Assembly (NCBI GenBank): GCA_004144185.1
Contig: SEFP01000001.1
Span: 186,001 to 250,000 of the forward strand
Direction: 5' to 3'
Source: Sphingobacteriales bacterium
GTDB taxonomy: Bacteria; Bacteroidota; Bacteroidia; Chitinophagales; Chitinophagaceae
DNA length: 64,000 nucleotides
In this document: in pieces, positions 37,179 to 47,896 of the stretch
Numbering within the stretch: the first letter of the stretch is position 1
Layout: every line of letters begins with the position of its first letter
Program-made: the position numbers and the translations under genes
The notes under the pieces: generated by a model
Databases searched by the model: none
The model's input: only the letters and a program-made list of their open reading frames with translations
Told to the model about the DNA's origin: nothing

Positions 37179-40100
37179 TTAGCTCAGCGTACGCTTCACT
37201 TCTACCTCTTCAAATCCTTCAACGATATCGCCAACGCGAATGTCGTTGTAATTTTTAAGGTTCATACCGCATTCGTACCCTGCGTTGACTTCTTTCACAT
37301 CGTCTTTGAAACGCTTCAGAGACGCCAGTTCGCCGGTCATCACGACAATGCCGTCGCGGATGAGGTTGATGCGCGTATTCCGGGTGATCTTGCCATCCAG
37401 AACGTAGCAACCAGCGATGGTACCTACACCAGAGATTTTGAAGGTCTCGCGTACTTCCACATTGCAGACCGTACGTTTTTCTTTGGTTGGCTCCAGCAAA
37501 CCTTCCATGGCGCTCTTGATTTCGGCAATCGCGTCGTAGATAATGCTGTAGTTACGGATCTCAATGTTTTCCTGTTCAGCCAGGCGGGAGGCCTGTGCGT
37601 TGGGACGTACCTGGAATCCGATAATGATCGCATCGGAGGCAGTGGCCAGGAGCACATCACTTTCGGTGATCGCACCGACCGCTTTGTGAACCACATTGAT
37701 CGCAACTTCTTCCGTACTGAGTTTCTGCAACGAGTCAGACAAGGCTTCTACCGAACCATCAAAGTCACCCTTAATGATTACCGGCAGCTCTTTAAAGTTA
37801 CCCAGTGCCAGACGACGTCCGATCTCGTCGAGCGTCAGATGCTTCCGGGCCCGGATCCCTTGCTCGCGCAGGATCTGCGACCGTTTGGTAGCCACTTCTT
37901 TGGCTTCATCCTCATTGGCATACACCTTGAATTTCTCACCGGCCTGTGGTGCCCCGTTGAGGCCCAGTACCTGCACCGGCGTAGATGGATCGGCACTGGT
38001 AACCCGCTGACCACGCTCGTTGAACATGGCCTTGATTTTACCATAGTACTGACCGCTGACGATCATATCGCCCTGCTCCAGGGTACCGTTTTGAACCAGA
38101 ATGGTGCTGACATAGCCACGGCCTTTATCGAGCGAAGCTTCAATCACCGAGCCGGAGCCTTCCCGTTCTGGGTTGGCTTTCAGGTCGAGCAACTCGGCTT
38201 CCAGACCGATTTTTTCCAGCAGGGCATCTATATTAATGCCTTTTTTAGCAGAGATTTCCTGACTCTGGAACTTACCACCCCATTCTTCTACCAGGATGTT
38301 CATTCCGGAAAGCTGCTCGCGGATTTTTTCCGGATTGGCGCCTTCCTTATCCATCTTGTTGAGCGCAAAGATCATCGGCAGATTGGCCGCCTGTGCGTGC
38401 GAGATGGCTTCACGCGTTTGCGGCATGATGGCGTCATCAGCAGCAATCACGATTACGGCCACATCGGCTACTTTGGCACCCCGGGCACGCATAGCGGTAA
38501 ACGCTTCGTGACCTGGTGTATCCAGGAAGGTAATCGGTTTTCCGGAAGGGGTTTTCACCCGATATGCACCAATGTGCTGGGTAATACCACCGGCTTCACC
38601 GGATACGACATTTGCACTCCGGATGTAATCAAGCAGGGATGTTTTACCATGGTCAACGTGACCCATAATGGTTACAATCGGTGCGCGGAATTCAAGATCC
38701 TCTTCATTATCGGAGATGATTTCTTCTTCTGCACGTTCCTGATCAAGATTAATGAACTGCACTTCATAGCCAAATTCATTGGCTACCAGTTCAATCACTT
38801 CCGCATCCAGCCGCTGGTTGATCGACACCATGATGCCGAGGCCCATACACTTACTGATCACCTCCGCGAAGGATACATTCAACAGGTTGGCCAGTTCAGA
38901 CACCGCGATAAACTCGGTGACCTGGATTACATTGCCTTCACCGGAATTTTCGTTGGCACGGCGCTCGGCCATAGCTTCACGCTTATCACGACGGTACTGA
39001 GAGGATTTTTTACCCTTGCCACGGCCGCCGGAAAGCTTGGCCTGTGTAGCGCGGATTTTATCCTGAATTTCTTTTTTATCGATTTCGCGCGGCTGGCCGT
39101 TGTTGCCACCCTGCTGTCCGCCACGGTTGCCACCCTGCTGTCCACCAGGACGGTTACCACCACCGGGACGATTGCCACCGCCCTGCTGTCCACCGGGGCG
39201 GTTGCCACCACCCCCTTGCGGATTGGTTCCGGTACGATCGGCACCACCGGGACGGAAGGTATCCGGCCGTTTGGCCACTGGGATGCGCTGACGCTGACGA
39301 CGACCGGTGTCGCCGGCTGCGGGCAGCTCGATTTTACCGAGAATTTTCGGTCCTTCGAGCTTCGGCGCATTCATCGCAATGTGTTCGGGTTTGGCCGGTT
39401 CTCCGGGCCGTACCGGTGCCGGCACAACAGGTGCGGGCGGCGTAGCCGGTACATCCGGTGCCTTGGCTACCGGTGCAGCCGGAGCAGGCTTGGGAGCCGC
39501 TGCTGGAGTGGCCGGTTTAGCCGGAGGTACTTTCTTGGATGCATCCGTTCGTTCGGGCTTTTCCGGTGCTTTCTTAACGGCACCTTTCTTAGGACGCGAC
39601 GATTGGTTGATGGCGCTGAGATCAATCTTGCCGACTACATGAGGCAAGGACGGATTGGCGCGTTCTGCCTGGGCAGGCGCTTCAGGCTCAGGTTCTGTAA
39701 CCGGTGCCTCCGGGGTTGCCGGAGCAACAGGTGCGGCAGGCTCCTCTACCGGTACGGCAGGCGCTTCCGGCATGACAGGAGGTTGCGGCACTTCAGGTAC
39801 AGCCGGTTGTTCGGCAACAACAGGTGTTGGTTCCGGAGCAACAGGCTTCGGTGCAGGCTCGACGGTTGCCACAGGCAGTTCCGGAGCCGGCTCAGCCACA
39901 ACAGGCTTGGCAGCTTCCGGAACCGGCAGTTCAGCCGGAGTTTCTTCAGAAACCTCTGGTGATGCCTTTGATTTGGCAGGGGCTTCTTTTTTAGCAGCCG
40001 GTTTTTTGGCTTCGGCAGCCGCACGCTGAACCAGAACGATCTCATCGCTCTTTTTCTTTGCAGCACGATCCTGGGCATATTCATGCTCCAGTACCGTATA

Positions 40101-40241
40101 CATATCTTCTGTAAGTTTCGACCCGGGACTGTTAGCAATCTCGAATCCCTTGGCTGTCAGCAGCTCAACGATGGTGCTCATACCTACGTTAAACTCTTTG
40201 GCAGCGGCGGGAAGCCGGGGTGTTTTATTGGTTGTCGGCAT
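37179..40241 (-). CDS. infB: Translation initiation factor IF-2
   Basis: The product has 1020 residues. An IF2_N-like head ([20 protein letters not shown]) is followed by a long Pro/Ala/Glu-rich linker (about 85-310) and a Gly/Asn/Arg-rich stretch (about 330-380). The GTPase domain starts near 525 with [20 protein letters not shown] and [10 protein letters not shown]. The C-terminal domains bind initiator tRNA. The gene is preceded by a promoter element and a 70-base leader. Unusually it is not behind rimP-nusA: rimP is 37 kb away, and the gene upstream is proS on the same strand, 182 bases off. Confidence 0.97.
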   Translation of the reverse strand: MPTTNKTPRLPAAAKEFNVGMSTIVELLTAKGFEIANSPGSKLTEDMYTVLEHEYAQDRAAKKKSDEIVLVQRAAAEAKKPAAKKEAPAKSKASPEVSEETPAELPVPEAAKPVVAEPAPELPVATVEPAPKPVAPEPTPVVAEQPAVPEVPQPPVMPEAPAVPVEEPAAPVAPATPEAPVTEPEPEAPAQAERANPSLPHVVGKIDLSAINQSSRPKKGAVKKAPEKPERTDASKKVPPAKPATPAAAPKPAPAAPVAKAPDVPATPPAPVVPAPVRPGEPAKPEHIAMNAPKLEGPKILGKIELPAAGDTGRRQRQRIPVAKRPDTFRPGGADRTGTNPQGGGGNRPGGQQGGGNRPGGGNRPGGQQGGNRGGQQGGNNGQPREIDKKEIQDKIRATQAKLSGGRGKGKKSSQYRRDKREAMAERRANENSGEGNVIQVTEFIAVSELANLLNVSFAEVISKCMGLGIMVSINQRLDAEVIELVANEFGYEVQFINLDQERAEEEIISDNEEDLEFRAPIVTIMGHVDHGKTSLLDYIRSANVVSGEAGGITQHIGAYRVKTPSGKPITFLDTPGHEAFTAMRARGAKVADVAVIVIAADDAIMPQTREAISHAQAANLPMIFALNKMDKEGANPEKIREQLSGMNILVEEWGGKFQSQEISAKKGINIDALLEKIGLEAELLDLKANPEREGSGSVIEASLDKGRGYVSTILVQNGTLEQGDMIVSGQYYGKIKAMFNERGQRVTSADPSTPVQVLGLNGAPQAGEKFKVYANEDEAKEVATKRSQILREQGIRARKHLTLDEIGRRLALGNFKELPVIIKGDFDGSVEALSDSLQKLSTEEVAINVVHKAVGAITESDVLLATASDAIIIGFQVRPNAQASRLAEQENIEIRNYSIIYDAIAEIKSAMEGLLEPTKEKRTVCNVEVRETFKISGVGTIAGCYVLDGKITRNTRINLIRDGIVVMTGELASLKRFKDDVKEVNAGYECGMNLKNYNDIRVGDIVEGFEEVEVKRTLS

Positions 40242-40310
40242 TCAGTAGTTTAGAGTTCCGGAACAATAGCAAACAGGGCCCCGTGGGCCGTATTTTTTCC
40301 GGAAAGCCTG

Positions 40311-40318
40311 CAAATGTA
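40311..40318 (-). promoter_or_regulatory. Bacteroidota -7 element for infB
   Basis: The minus strand reads TACATTTG followed by C, an exact TAnnTTTG 69 bases before the infB ATG. Two TTCCGGAA copies (40,256 and 40,297) lie in the leader. Confidence 0.5.
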
Positions 40319-40423
40319 CTCATTTTTTAGCGTTTCTACGGGCCTGATTCCGCTAATTAAAACACATTTTAAGTACCTTTTTGCAGATTGGGCCTTTCTG
40401 AAAACCAATTAGTAGTGTAGGAC

Positions 40424-41902
40424 TTAATAGGCCCGTGCAAACAAGACCCGTCCGGCACTTGGTTTTCCGGAATAGACACAAACGCCGGTTTCTTCAACCC
40501 GATCCAGCGGAATGCAACGGATGGTGGCTTTGGTCAGCTCTTTGATTTTTTCTTCCGTTTCCGGGGTGCCATCCCAATGCGCCGAGATAAAGCCTGCTTT
40601 TTCCTCCAATACCTGCTGAAATTCATCCCAGCTATTTACTTCACGGGTACTTTCATTCCGGAACGCCAGCGCACGGTCATAGATATTCTGCTGGATTTCT
40701 TCAAGCAACCCGGTTATGTAGGCGCCGAGTCCGGCTACTGGCTGCGTAGCTTTTTCCTTAGTATCGCGACGGGCGATTTCTACCACACCGTTTTCCAGAT
40801 CGCGCATTCCCATCGCAATCCGGACCGGCACGCCGCGCAACTCGTGCTCGGCAAACTTCCAGCCCGGACGGGTGGTATCGTCGTTGTCAAACTTAACCCG
40901 GATGCCCTGGGCACGCAGTTCGGCCATAAGTTCTGCTACTTTGGCATCGATTACCGGTTTGCTGTCGGCACCTTTATAAATAGGTACAATCACAACCTGC
41001 AGTGGTGCAATGCGTGGGGGCAGGATCAGACCTTCATCATCGGAGTGGGCCATCACTAACGCACCAATCAACCGCGTGGATACGCCCCAGGACGTTGCCC
41101 ATACATATTCCAGCTTGTTTTCCTTATCGGCAAATTTTACATCAAATGCCTTGGCGAAATTTTGTCCCAGAAAGTGAGACGTACCTGCCTGCAAGGCTTT
41201 TCCATCCTGCATCAGGGCTTCAATGCAATAGGTGTCTTCTGCACCGGCAAACCGCTCGTTGGCCGTTTTGACGCCTTTCACAACCGGCATGGCCATGTAG
41301 TGTTCCGCAAAATGCGCGTATACATCCAGCATTTTGACCGTTTCTTCTACGGCTTCAGCTTTGGTGGCGTGGGCAGTATGCCCTTCCTGCCACAGAAATT
41401 CGGCTGTGCGCAGAAACAAGCGCGTCCGCATTTCCCAGCGCACTACATTGGCCCACTGGTTAATCAGCAGGGGCAGGTCGCGGTAACTTTGAATCCAGTT
41501 TTTATAGGTCTTCCAGATAATGGCCTCCGATGTGGGACGCACCACCAGTTCTTCTTCCAGTTTCGCGTCCGGATCGACGCGCAGGTGACCGGGATTGTCC
41601 GGATCATTCTGCAACCGGTAATGGGTGACCACCGCGCATTCCTTGGCAAATCCTTCGGCGTTTTTTTCCTCCGCTTCAAACAAGCTTTTAGGAACAAAAA
41701 GTGGGAAATACGCATTCTGGTGGCCCGTTTCTTTAAACATCCGGTCCAGAATATCACGCATCTGTTCCCAGAGTCCATATCCATAAGGCTTTATAACCAT
41801 ACAGCCGCGTACATCCGAGTAATCGGCTAGTCCGCCTTTCAGAACCAGATCATTATACCACTGCGAATAATCGGCAGCGCGGGAGGTCAAAACATTTGCC
41901 AT
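40424..41902 (-). CDS. proS: Prolyl-tRNA synthetase (archaeal/eukaryotic-type)
   Basis: The product has 492 residues. It lacks the editing insertion of the bacterial-type enzyme and has the short form with a C-terminal zinc-like extension (ends GRVLFARAY), as usual in Bacteroidota. Class II motifs: [15 protein letters not shown], then [10 protein letters not shown], then [17 protein letters not shown], then [20 protein letters not shown] with the TxE loop. The anticodon-binding domain follows ([10 protein letters not shown]). It charges tRNA-Pro. The promoter lies at 41,957-41,964. Confidence 0.96.
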   Translation of the reverse strand: MANVLTSRAADYSQWYNDLVLKGGLADYSDVRGCMVIKPYGYGLWEQMRDILDRMFKETGHQNAYFPLFVPKSLFEAEEKNAEGFAKECAVVTHYRLQNDPDNPGHLRVDPDAKLEEELVVRPTSEAIIWKTYKNWIQSYRDLPLLINQWANVVRWEMRTRLFLRTAEFLWQEGHTAHATKAEAVEETVKMLDVYAHFAEHYMAMPVVKGVKTANERFAGAEDTYCIEALMQDGKALQAGTSHFLGQNFAKAFDVKFADKENKLEYVWATSWGVSTRLIGALVMAHSDDEGLILPPRIAPLQVVIVPIYKGADSKPVIDAKVAELMAELRAQGIRVKFDNDDTTRPGWKFAEHELRGVPVRIAMGMRDLENGVVEIARRDTKEKATQPVAGLGAYITGLLEEIQQNIYDRALAFRNESTREVNSWDEFQQVLEEKAGFISAHWDGTPETEEKIKELTKATIRCIPLDRVEETGVCVYSGKPSAGRVLFARAY

Positions 41903-41956
41903 AACGAGAGTAAACCCAGAGTGTTAAAGTTGGTCTTTAGTAGACCATACGGGTCG

Positions 41957-41964
41957 CAAATGTA
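41957..41964 (-). promoter_or_regulatory. Bacteroidota -7 element for proS
   Basis: The minus strand reads TACATTTG followed by C, an exact TAnnTTTG, 54 bases before the proS ATG. Confidence 0.5.
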
Positions 41965-41999
41965 GTATTTTCATAGCGCCGTACTTTATTTCTACCACC

Positions 42000-43508
42000 A
42001 TGAAACATCTTTTTATAACCGGCCTGTTACTAGGAAGCGCCTGGCTGCCTGCCCAGGCCCAGAGCACCTATCAGGATGACATCTATTCGGATGCACCGGT
42101 AGCGCCTGCCAATTCCGGAACCGACCGTTCCGGAAGCAACAGCACCTATTCCAATAACAACGGCGGTTCGTATAGCAACTCCGACGGGTATTCCAATGGC
42201 AACACTGGCAACTACCAGTCCGGAAGCTTTGCAGACGACTATGACTACATCGATTACGCCGACGATTACGCCTACTCTACACGCTTTCGCCGTTTCAGTT
42301 CTCCGTTCTACAACGTAGGGTACTGGAGCGGATTCTGGAGCCCGTGGAGCTATGATCCGTTCTGGGGCAGCCCTTGGTATGGTGGCGGCTTTGGCGGCTA
42401 TGGCGGTTATGGCTGGAACTCGCCGGGGATCTATGTCTCTATTGGTACCGGCCCGTACTGGTCGTCCTGCTGGGGCACCAGAGCTTGGTATGGCTATCAG
42501 CCGTTCTACTCTTCCTGGGGCAATCCATACTACGGAGGCTTTGGCGGGTATGGCTATGGCGGTGGTGGCTATGGATATGGGTACCGAAACGGCTACTGGG
42601 ATGGCTATTACGCAGGCATGTATGGCTCCGGTTATGGTGCACCCTATGCATACCGACGCGTCAATTATGCTCCCCGTACGGCGATAGGAGGCATCAATGG
42701 CTATAACTATCGGGCAGCCCCGCCAAATGTTGGGTTCCGGAACAGCTCTCTGGACGGTCAGCGGCCTGTGATCAGCAATCCCAATACCGGTCGAAACAAC
42801 GACACCAGAGGGTTCCGGAACAATACAGCCACAGCGGCGCCGGATGTACGCACCGCCAACCCACGCGGTGGGGTATTTAATAATGACCGGACTGTAGAAG
42901 CGACTCCAAGAGATGGACGGAACGGTTTGCTTGAAAACAATGGCGGAGGCCGGACTGTTGAAGTCAATCCTCGCAACGACCGCAGTGGTCTGAACAACCC
43001 GGATCGTTCTGTAGAAGCGACTCCGCGGACCCGGGGTGGATTTTTTGGCAACAGCAATTCAGATCGTACTGTAGAAGCAACCCCACGTACCCGGGGCGGT
43101 TTCTTTGGCAACAGCAACCCGGACCGGACGGTAGAAGCAACTCCCCGCAATGACCGGGGTGGATTCTTCGGCGGAAACGACCGGGCTGTAGAAGCGACTC
43201 CACGGACCCGCGGTGGCTTTTTCGGTGGAAACGATCGCGCGGTAGAAGCCAGTCCCCGGATGGAAAGCACCCCTCGCGGTGGATTCTTCGGCGGCAACGA
43301 CCGGAACACCATGCCGCAACAGCAGCAACAGGCTCCTGTTCAGCGAATGGAGCAGCCTCGTTTTGAGCAGCGTTCCGCGCCACAGATGTCTTCTCCCCGT
43401 ATGAGTGCGCCATCGGGTGGTGGATTTTCTTCACCCCGTATGAGCGCGCCTTCAGGCGGTGGTGGTTTTGGTGGTGGCCGTGGCGGTGGCGGTGGATTCC
43501 GCCGGTAG
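42000..43508 (+). CDS. Secreted Gly/Tyr-rich and ATPR-repeat protein of unknown function
   Basis: The product has 502 residues. A signal peptide ends PAQAQST. Residues 20-75 are Ser/Asn/Gly-rich, and about 80-215 are extremely rich in Gly, Tyr and Trp (WSYDPFWGSPWYGGG). Residues about 275-430 hold eight imperfect repeats around RTVEATPRTRGGFFGG. The end is Gln- then Gly/Arg-rich (ends GGGGGFRR). Such low-complexity secreted proteins are common in Bacteroidota; their role is unknown, and a surface matrix or nucleic-acid contact through Arg-Gly stretches would be guesses. The gene has its own terminator and stands alone. Confidence 0.75.
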   Translation: MKHLFITGLLLGSAWLPAQAQSTYQDDIYSDAPVAPANSGTDRSGSNSTYSNNNGGSYSNSDGYSNGNTGNYQSGSFADDYDYIDYADDYAYSTRFRRFSSPFYNVGYWSGFWSPWSYDPFWGSPWYGGGFGGYGGYGWNSPGIYVSIGTGPYWSSCWGTRAWYGYQPFYSSWGNPYYGGFGGYGYGGGGYGYGYRNGYWDGYYAGMYGSGYGAPYAYRRVNYAPRTAIGGINGYNYRAAPPNVGFRNSSLDGQRPVISNPNTGRNNDTRGFRNNTATAAPDVRTANPRGGVFNNDRTVEATPRDGRNGLLENNGGGRTVEVNPRNDRSGLNNPDRSVEATPRTRGGFFGNSNSDRTVEATPRTRGGFFGNSNPDRTVEATPRNDRGGFFGGNDRAVEATPRTRGGFFGGNDRAVEASPRMESTPRGGFFGGNDRNTMPQQQQQAPVQRMEQPRFEQRSAPQMSSPRMSAPSGGGFSSPRMSAPSGGGGFGGGRGGGGGFRR

Positions 43509-43535
43509 GGTTCTTTCCGGAAAACACGTTTTAGG

Positions 43536-43571
43536 GATACCGCAACAGGATTTTGTTGCGGTATCTTTTTT
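43536..43571 (+). terminator. Rho-independent terminator
   Basis: GATACCGCAACA and its complement form a 12-bp stem around 6 bases, followed by six T. Confidence 0.92.
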
Positions 43572-43619
43572 GTAAAAAACAGGGTTAAACAGCTGACCGT
43601 TCTGGCAGTCCATTCATGT

Positions 43620-45140
43620 ATGAACGTTAAAAAACTTACTCCGCTTGCAGTGTCACTTTTAATGCCTGCGCTGAGCTTTGGGCAGACGTATGACGACGCA
43701 GCCCGGTTTGGTATGCTGATTCCTCAAGGCACAGCCCGGTCGATTGGCTTCGGGAGCGCGTTGGGATCTGTGGGAGGCGACTTTAGTTCGCTGTCCGTGA
43801 ACCCGGCTGGCATTGGCATTTACCGGAAAAGCGAATTCTCCTTTTCCCCTTCCTTCCACTTCGGCAGCGACGAACTGTCGTATTTCGGCACCAAGACCGA
43901 CCAGACGTCTTCAGCTTTCAACATCAGCAACCTGAGTCTGGTTTCCGTAGCGGCGCCTCGGAACCGTACCAGTGGCTGGCGGTCGTATGGCTTTGGCATC
44001 GGACTGAATCGGGTAGCCGATTTTAACCGTAGTTACAGCTATCGGGGGCGGAATGATTCCAGTGCCTTTTCGGAAACATTTGCGCTGGATGCCAATCAGC
44101 AACTCAGCACGTACGGCAACCTGGGTGATCAGTCGCTCGGCAATCTAGGGTATCAGTCGTACCTGATCGACTATGATTCCTTAAGCAACTCGTATTACCC
44201 GCTCGCTGATTACCGGTTTGGACCGCTGAACCAGCTCAAAAGCGTTCGGGAGCGGGGCGGTATTAATGAGCTGGTGCTGAATGCGGGGGGCAACTACGAT
44301 GAGAAAATCATGGTCGGTGCCACTCTGGGCATTCCGATTTTACGGTACCGGCGCGAGATGACCTTCCAGGAAACGGATGCAACCGGTGCCATTCCGGATT
44401 TTCAGGAAGCCCGTTTTCAGCAAACCCTGACTACCAACGGAGTAGGCGTTAATGCCAAATTTGGCGTGATTGTGAAGCCTAGCAACCTGTTCCGCTTCGG
44501 TGCAGCCATTCATACGCCGACCTGGTACTCCCTGCGCGACCGGGAAGACATCTCGCTTTTTGGCAACACGGAAGGATCGCATCAAAACGTCAATGTTTCG
44601 CTCGACACCCGTGAGTTCAATTACACGATCCGTACCCCCTGGCGGGCAGTTGTGAGTGCAACGGTGTTTGGTGGCACCTGGGGATTCCTATCGGCGGATT
44701 ATGAATATGTGGATTATGCGAGCTCTAAAATCGTGTACAATACGCAGGAGAATCAGGATGTTTACGGCAGTGGCTACTTTAACGTTCAGCAGCAACTGGC
44801 AAACGATTCGCTGAAAGCCAATCTGCAGGGTGCGTCTAATTTCCGGATTGGGATTGAAACGCATCTGGATAAACTCTTTATCCGGGCAGGTCTTGGTTTT
44901 TATGGCGCTGCCTATAAAAACACGGCGCTGTTTGGCAATGGCATTACTACGCTAAATGCCGGACTCGGCTACCGGGGCGCCAAAGGATTTATAGATGTCG
45001 GCTTTATGCAAAGCACCTACAAAACCGGGGAATATGCCTATCAGCTGCCTTATGGCGGTGCTACCGGCACCATTGCTCCCACTGCTACCGGAAATGCTCA
45101 ACGAAACAACCTGGTGGTTACCATCGGAACCAAGTTTTAG
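43620..45140 (+). CDS. OmpP1/FadL-type outer-membrane transport protein
   Basis: The 506 residues have a signal peptide (ends LSFGQTY) and then the family start: ARFGMLIPQGTARSIGFGSALGSVGGDFSSLSVNPAGIGIYRKSEFSFSP is covered in pieces by motifs GTARS, GGDFSSL and NPAGIG at residues 35-65. The rest is a long barrel with aromatic girdles and ends in phenylalanine (VTIGTKF). FadL relatives take up hydrophobic compounds such as fatty acids. The NPAG motif near the N-terminus is diagnostic. It stands alone between the low-complexity gene and parE. Confidence 0.82.
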   Translation: MNVKKLTPLAVSLLMPALSFGQTYDDAARFGMLIPQGTARSIGFGSALGSVGGDFSSLSVNPAGIGIYRKSEFSFSPSFHFGSDELSYFGTKTDQTSSAFNISNLSLVSVAAPRNRTSGWRSYGFGIGLNRVADFNRSYSYRGRNDSSAFSETFALDANQQLSTYGNLGDQSLGNLGYQSYLIDYDSLSNSYYPLADYRFGPLNQLKSVRERGGINELVLNAGGNYDEKIMVGATLGIPILRYRREMTFQETDATGAIPDFQEARFQQTLTTNGVGVNAKFGVIVKPSNLFRFGAAIHTPTWYSLRDREDISLFGNTEGSHQNVNVSLDTREFNYTIRTPWRAVVSATVFGGTWGFLSADYEYVDYASSKIVYNTQENQDVYGSGYFNVQQQLANDSLKANLQGASNFRIGIETHLDKLFIRAGLGFYGAAYKNTALFGNGITTLNAGLGYRGAKGFIDVGFMQSTYKTGEYAYQLPYGGATGTIAPTATGNAQRNNLVVTIGTKF

Positions 45141-45167
45141 AACTGATTTTCAACACGCTACGCAGCT

Positions 45168-45197
45168 AAAAGACTGGGATTTTCCGGTCTTTTTTAT
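45168..45197 (+). terminator. Probable terminator
   Basis: AAAGAC and GTCTTT arms around GGGATTTTCC are followed by a T run, 28 bases past the FadL-like stop. Confidence 0.6.
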
Positions 45198-45363
45198 TTA
45201 GGGAAAAGCCAACTTCAATGCCGTTCAGTTGTTTTAGAAATGCATTCGTATCGGCCCGCAAACCGCTTTAGTCCGAAGTGTTTTTTGAGGGTCGGTATTT
45301 CTTTTAATTTCTTTTTCTTTGTACGGCATTTTGGCAAAAACAACGAACCTAAGGCACTCTAAG

Positions 45364-47265
45364 ATGGTAACAGATCCACAGAACAATCCCGCTACTTACA
45401 ACGAAGACAGCATCCGGTCGCTCGACTGGCGTGAACACATCCGCCTCCGACCGGGCATGTATATTGGCAAGCTCGGAGATGGCTCCAGCATGGATGACGG
45501 CATTTACATTCTGCTCAAAGAAGTCATGGACAACTCTATTGATGAGTATACTATGGGCTTTGGCAAGAAAATAGACATCCGCATTGAAGAAGGAATCGTC
45601 AGTGTGCGCGACTACGGCCGTGGCATTCCGCTGGGTAAAGTAGTAGACGTAGTCAGCAAGATCAACACGGGTGCGAAATATGACTCCAAGGCCTTCCAAA
45701 AAAGTGTAGGCCTTAATGGGGTCGGTACCAAGGCCGTCAATGCCCTATCCTCCCGGTTTGTGGTTTCATCCGTACGCGATGGCCGCATAAAGGTGGCTGA
45801 GTTTGAACGCGGCGTATTAGTTAAAGAGCACCGCGAGAAGGAAACAACAGAACCCAATGGCACCCGGATGGATTTTGTTCCGGATGATACCGTCTTCCGG
45901 CACTACAAGTTTATTTCCGATTACGTAGAAAATCAGATCTGGAACTACTGCTTCCTGAATGCAGGATTGACGATTCAGTTCAACGGGAAAAACTATATCT
46001 CCCGCAACGGATTGCTCGATCTGTTGCAAAAACGGACCGATCCGGATTCGTTGCGCTACCCGATTATTCACCTTAAAGGCGAAGACATTGAAATCGCGTT
46101 GAGCCACAGCGGTGGTTACGGCGAGGAAATCTACTCCTTCGTCAACGGCCAGCATACCACGCAGGGCGGTACCCACCAGGGTGCCTTCCGGGAAGCCTTT
46201 GTAAAGGTGGTGCGCGACTTCTTCAAGAAAGACTACGATGCTGCCGATATCCGGCAAAGCATCGTGGCCGCAGTCAGCGTCCGGGTGCAGGAACCCGTTT
46301 TCGAGAGTCAGACGAAGACCAAGCTCGGCTCGCAGTATGTATCGGAAGGCGGTCCCAGCATGAAAAGCTTTGTGCTCGATTTTCTGGCCAAAGAACTGGA
46401 CAACTTCCTACACAAAAACTCCCAGGCAGCCGATGCATTGAAGAAGCGCATCGAGCAAAGCGAACGGGAGCGTAAAGAGCTTTCCGGAATCCGGAAACTC
46501 GCCAACGAGCGCGCCAAAAAAGCCAATCTGCACAACAAGAAACTGCGCGACTGCCGCATTCACCTCAACGGCGATGTGCCGGCCAAAGGACGGGAGGAGT
46601 TTTTCGCCAAGCAGCAGGAAACCACCTTATTTATAACCGAGGGCGATTCGGCCAGCGGTTCGATTACCAAGAGCCGGAATGTCGAAACCCAGGCTGTGTT
46701 TTCGTTGCGTGGAAAGCCGCTCAACAGCTTTGGACTGACGAAGAAAGTAGTATACGAAAATGAAGAGTTCAACCTGCTGCAACACGCCTTGAATATTGAA
46801 GAAAGCCTGGAAGGGCTGCGGTACAACAATGTGGTGATTGCAACCGATGCCGACGTAGACGGGATGCACATCCGGCTGCTGGCCATGACGTTTTTCCTGC
46901 AGTTTTTCCCTGATCTGGTGCGCAACGGTCACGTATACATTCTGGAGACGCCCTTGTTCCGCGTACGCAACAAGCAAAAGACGATTTACTGTTACAGCGA
47001 TCTGGAGCGGCAGAAAGCGATTAAGGAACTGGGCGGCAAACCCGAGATCACCCGGTTTAAAGGGCTGGGAGAAATTTCGCCCGATGAGTTTTCCTTGTTT
47101 ATTGGAGCAGAGATGCGCAAAGAGCCCGTTTTGCTGGGTGGCGAAGCGCAGGTCAGTAAGATTCTGGAGTACTACATGGGGAAAAACACGCCCGACCGGC
47201 AGCGCCATATCATCGAGAACCTGCGGGTTGAAAAAGATCTTCCGGAACTGATGGCAGACGCATAG
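45364..47265 (+). CDS. parE: DNA topoisomerase IV subunit B (type IIA ATPase subunit)
   Basis: The product has about 633 residues from MVTDPQNNP (45,364). The GHKL ATPase shows [17 protein letters not shown] and [14 protein letters not shown]. The transducer domain ends near 390. The TOPRIM domain follows with EGDSASGS and [10 protein letters not shown]. At this length it lacks the insertions of some GyrB proteins, and the Bacteroidota ParE pattern fits better than GyrB. With ParC it unlinks daughter chromosomes. In many relatives parC follows directly; here the next gene is a YqaE protein, so parC is elsewhere. Confidence 0.88.
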   Translation: MVTDPQNNPATYNEDSIRSLDWREHIRLRPGMYIGKLGDGSSMDDGIYILLKEVMDNSIDEYTMGFGKKIDIRIEEGIVSVRDYGRGIPLGKVVDVVSKINTGAKYDSKAFQKSVGLNGVGTKAVNALSSRFVVSSVRDGRIKVAEFERGVLVKEHREKETTEPNGTRMDFVPDDTVFRHYKFISDYVENQIWNYCFLNAGLTIQFNGKNYISRNGLLDLLQKRTDPDSLRYPIIHLKGEDIEIALSHSGGYGEEIYSFVNGQHTTQGGTHQGAFREAFVKVVRDFFKKDYDAADIRQSIVAAVSVRVQEPVFESQTKTKLGSQYVSEGGPSMKSFVLDFLAKELDNFLHKNSQAADALKKRIEQSERERKELSGIRKLANERAKKANLHNKKLRDCRIHLNGDVPAKGREEFFAKQQETTLFITEGDSASGSITKSRNVETQAVFSLRGKPLNSFGLTKKVVYENEEFNLLQHALNIEESLEGLRYNNVVIATDADVDGMHIRLLAMTFFLQFFPDLVRNGHVYILETPLFRVRNKQKTIYCYSDLERQKAIKELGGKPEITRFKGLGEISPDEFSLFIGAEMRKEPVLLGGEAQVSKILEYYMGKNTPDRQRHIIENLRVEKDLPELMADA

Positions 47266-47379
47266 TTCATAGGGACAGAAGCGCATACAAGCAATTCCGG
47301 AATAAGGTTGGCCTGACTTTTTTAGAGCGTTTGATCTGTAGATTTTTCTTTTCTCCACACAAACACCTTTCTCTTATTT

Positions 47380-47793
47380 ATGAAAAAGACAGCAACCCGT
47401 CTCACCATTGCTGCACTCAGCGTATCGCTGTTTGCTGCACCGGCCCAGGCCGCGTTTGTATCCACTCCGGCACCAGCCGTAGAAGCTACGACCACCACGA
47501 CTACCAATTCTGAAACTGTATTGAAAAATGCAGTTGCAGAAAGCTGGACGTCCCTGTCCCGTTCAGAGCGTAAAAGCCGCATCAATGCTGCTAAGGACGC
47601 CCTGAAAAACATGAAGGACGCGTCTTCTAACACTGTCCTGCTGGTGATTTTGGCAATCCTGCTCCCACCGGTAGCCGTATTGGTTCACCAAGGTACCTTG
47701 AATTCCAAGTTCTGGATTTCTCTGCTGCTGTGGTTACTGTTTTACATCCCAGGTCTGATTTATGCCCTGCTGGTAATCTTCGGTAAAGCCTAA
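47380..47793 (+). CDS. YqaE/Pmp3-family membrane protein with long N-terminus
   Basis: The 137 residues include a signal-like start (ends PAQAAFVS), a linker with a Thr run, a basic patch (SRSERKSRINAAKDAL), and at 85-137 the Pmp3 domain: two membrane spans with LLVILAILLPPVAVLVHQG and LWLLFYIPGLIYALLVIF. Pmp3/YqaE proteins are small membrane proteins linked to salt and cold stress and membrane potential in yeast and bacteria. The added secreted-like N-terminus is typical of Bacteroidota members. Confidence 0.85.
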   Translation: MKKTATRLTIAALSVSLFAAPAQAAFVSTPAPAVEATTTTTTNSETVLKNAVAESWTSLSRSERKSRINAAKDALKNMKDASSNTVLLVILAILLPPVAVLVHQGTLNSKFWISLLLWLLFYIPGLIYALLVIFGKA

Positions 47794-47814
47794 TCTTACC
47801 TGTTTTAGTATTGG

Positions 47815-47847
47815 AAAGGCCGCAACGGATTCGTTGCGACCTTTTTT
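47815..47847 (+). terminator. Rho-independent terminator
   Basis: GGCCGCAACG pairs with CGTTGCGACC (one mismatch) around GAT, followed by six T. Confidence 0.85.
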
Positions 47848-47896
47848 GTGCACACAAGAGTTTGGCAGTCTCTAAACCTGCCTTATATTAGCAGCA

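Noticed and set aside
37686-39962. 758-codon ORF antisense to infB
   Set aside because: infB is certain; the antisense frame has a biased composition and a repetitive Arg/Cys-rich tail.
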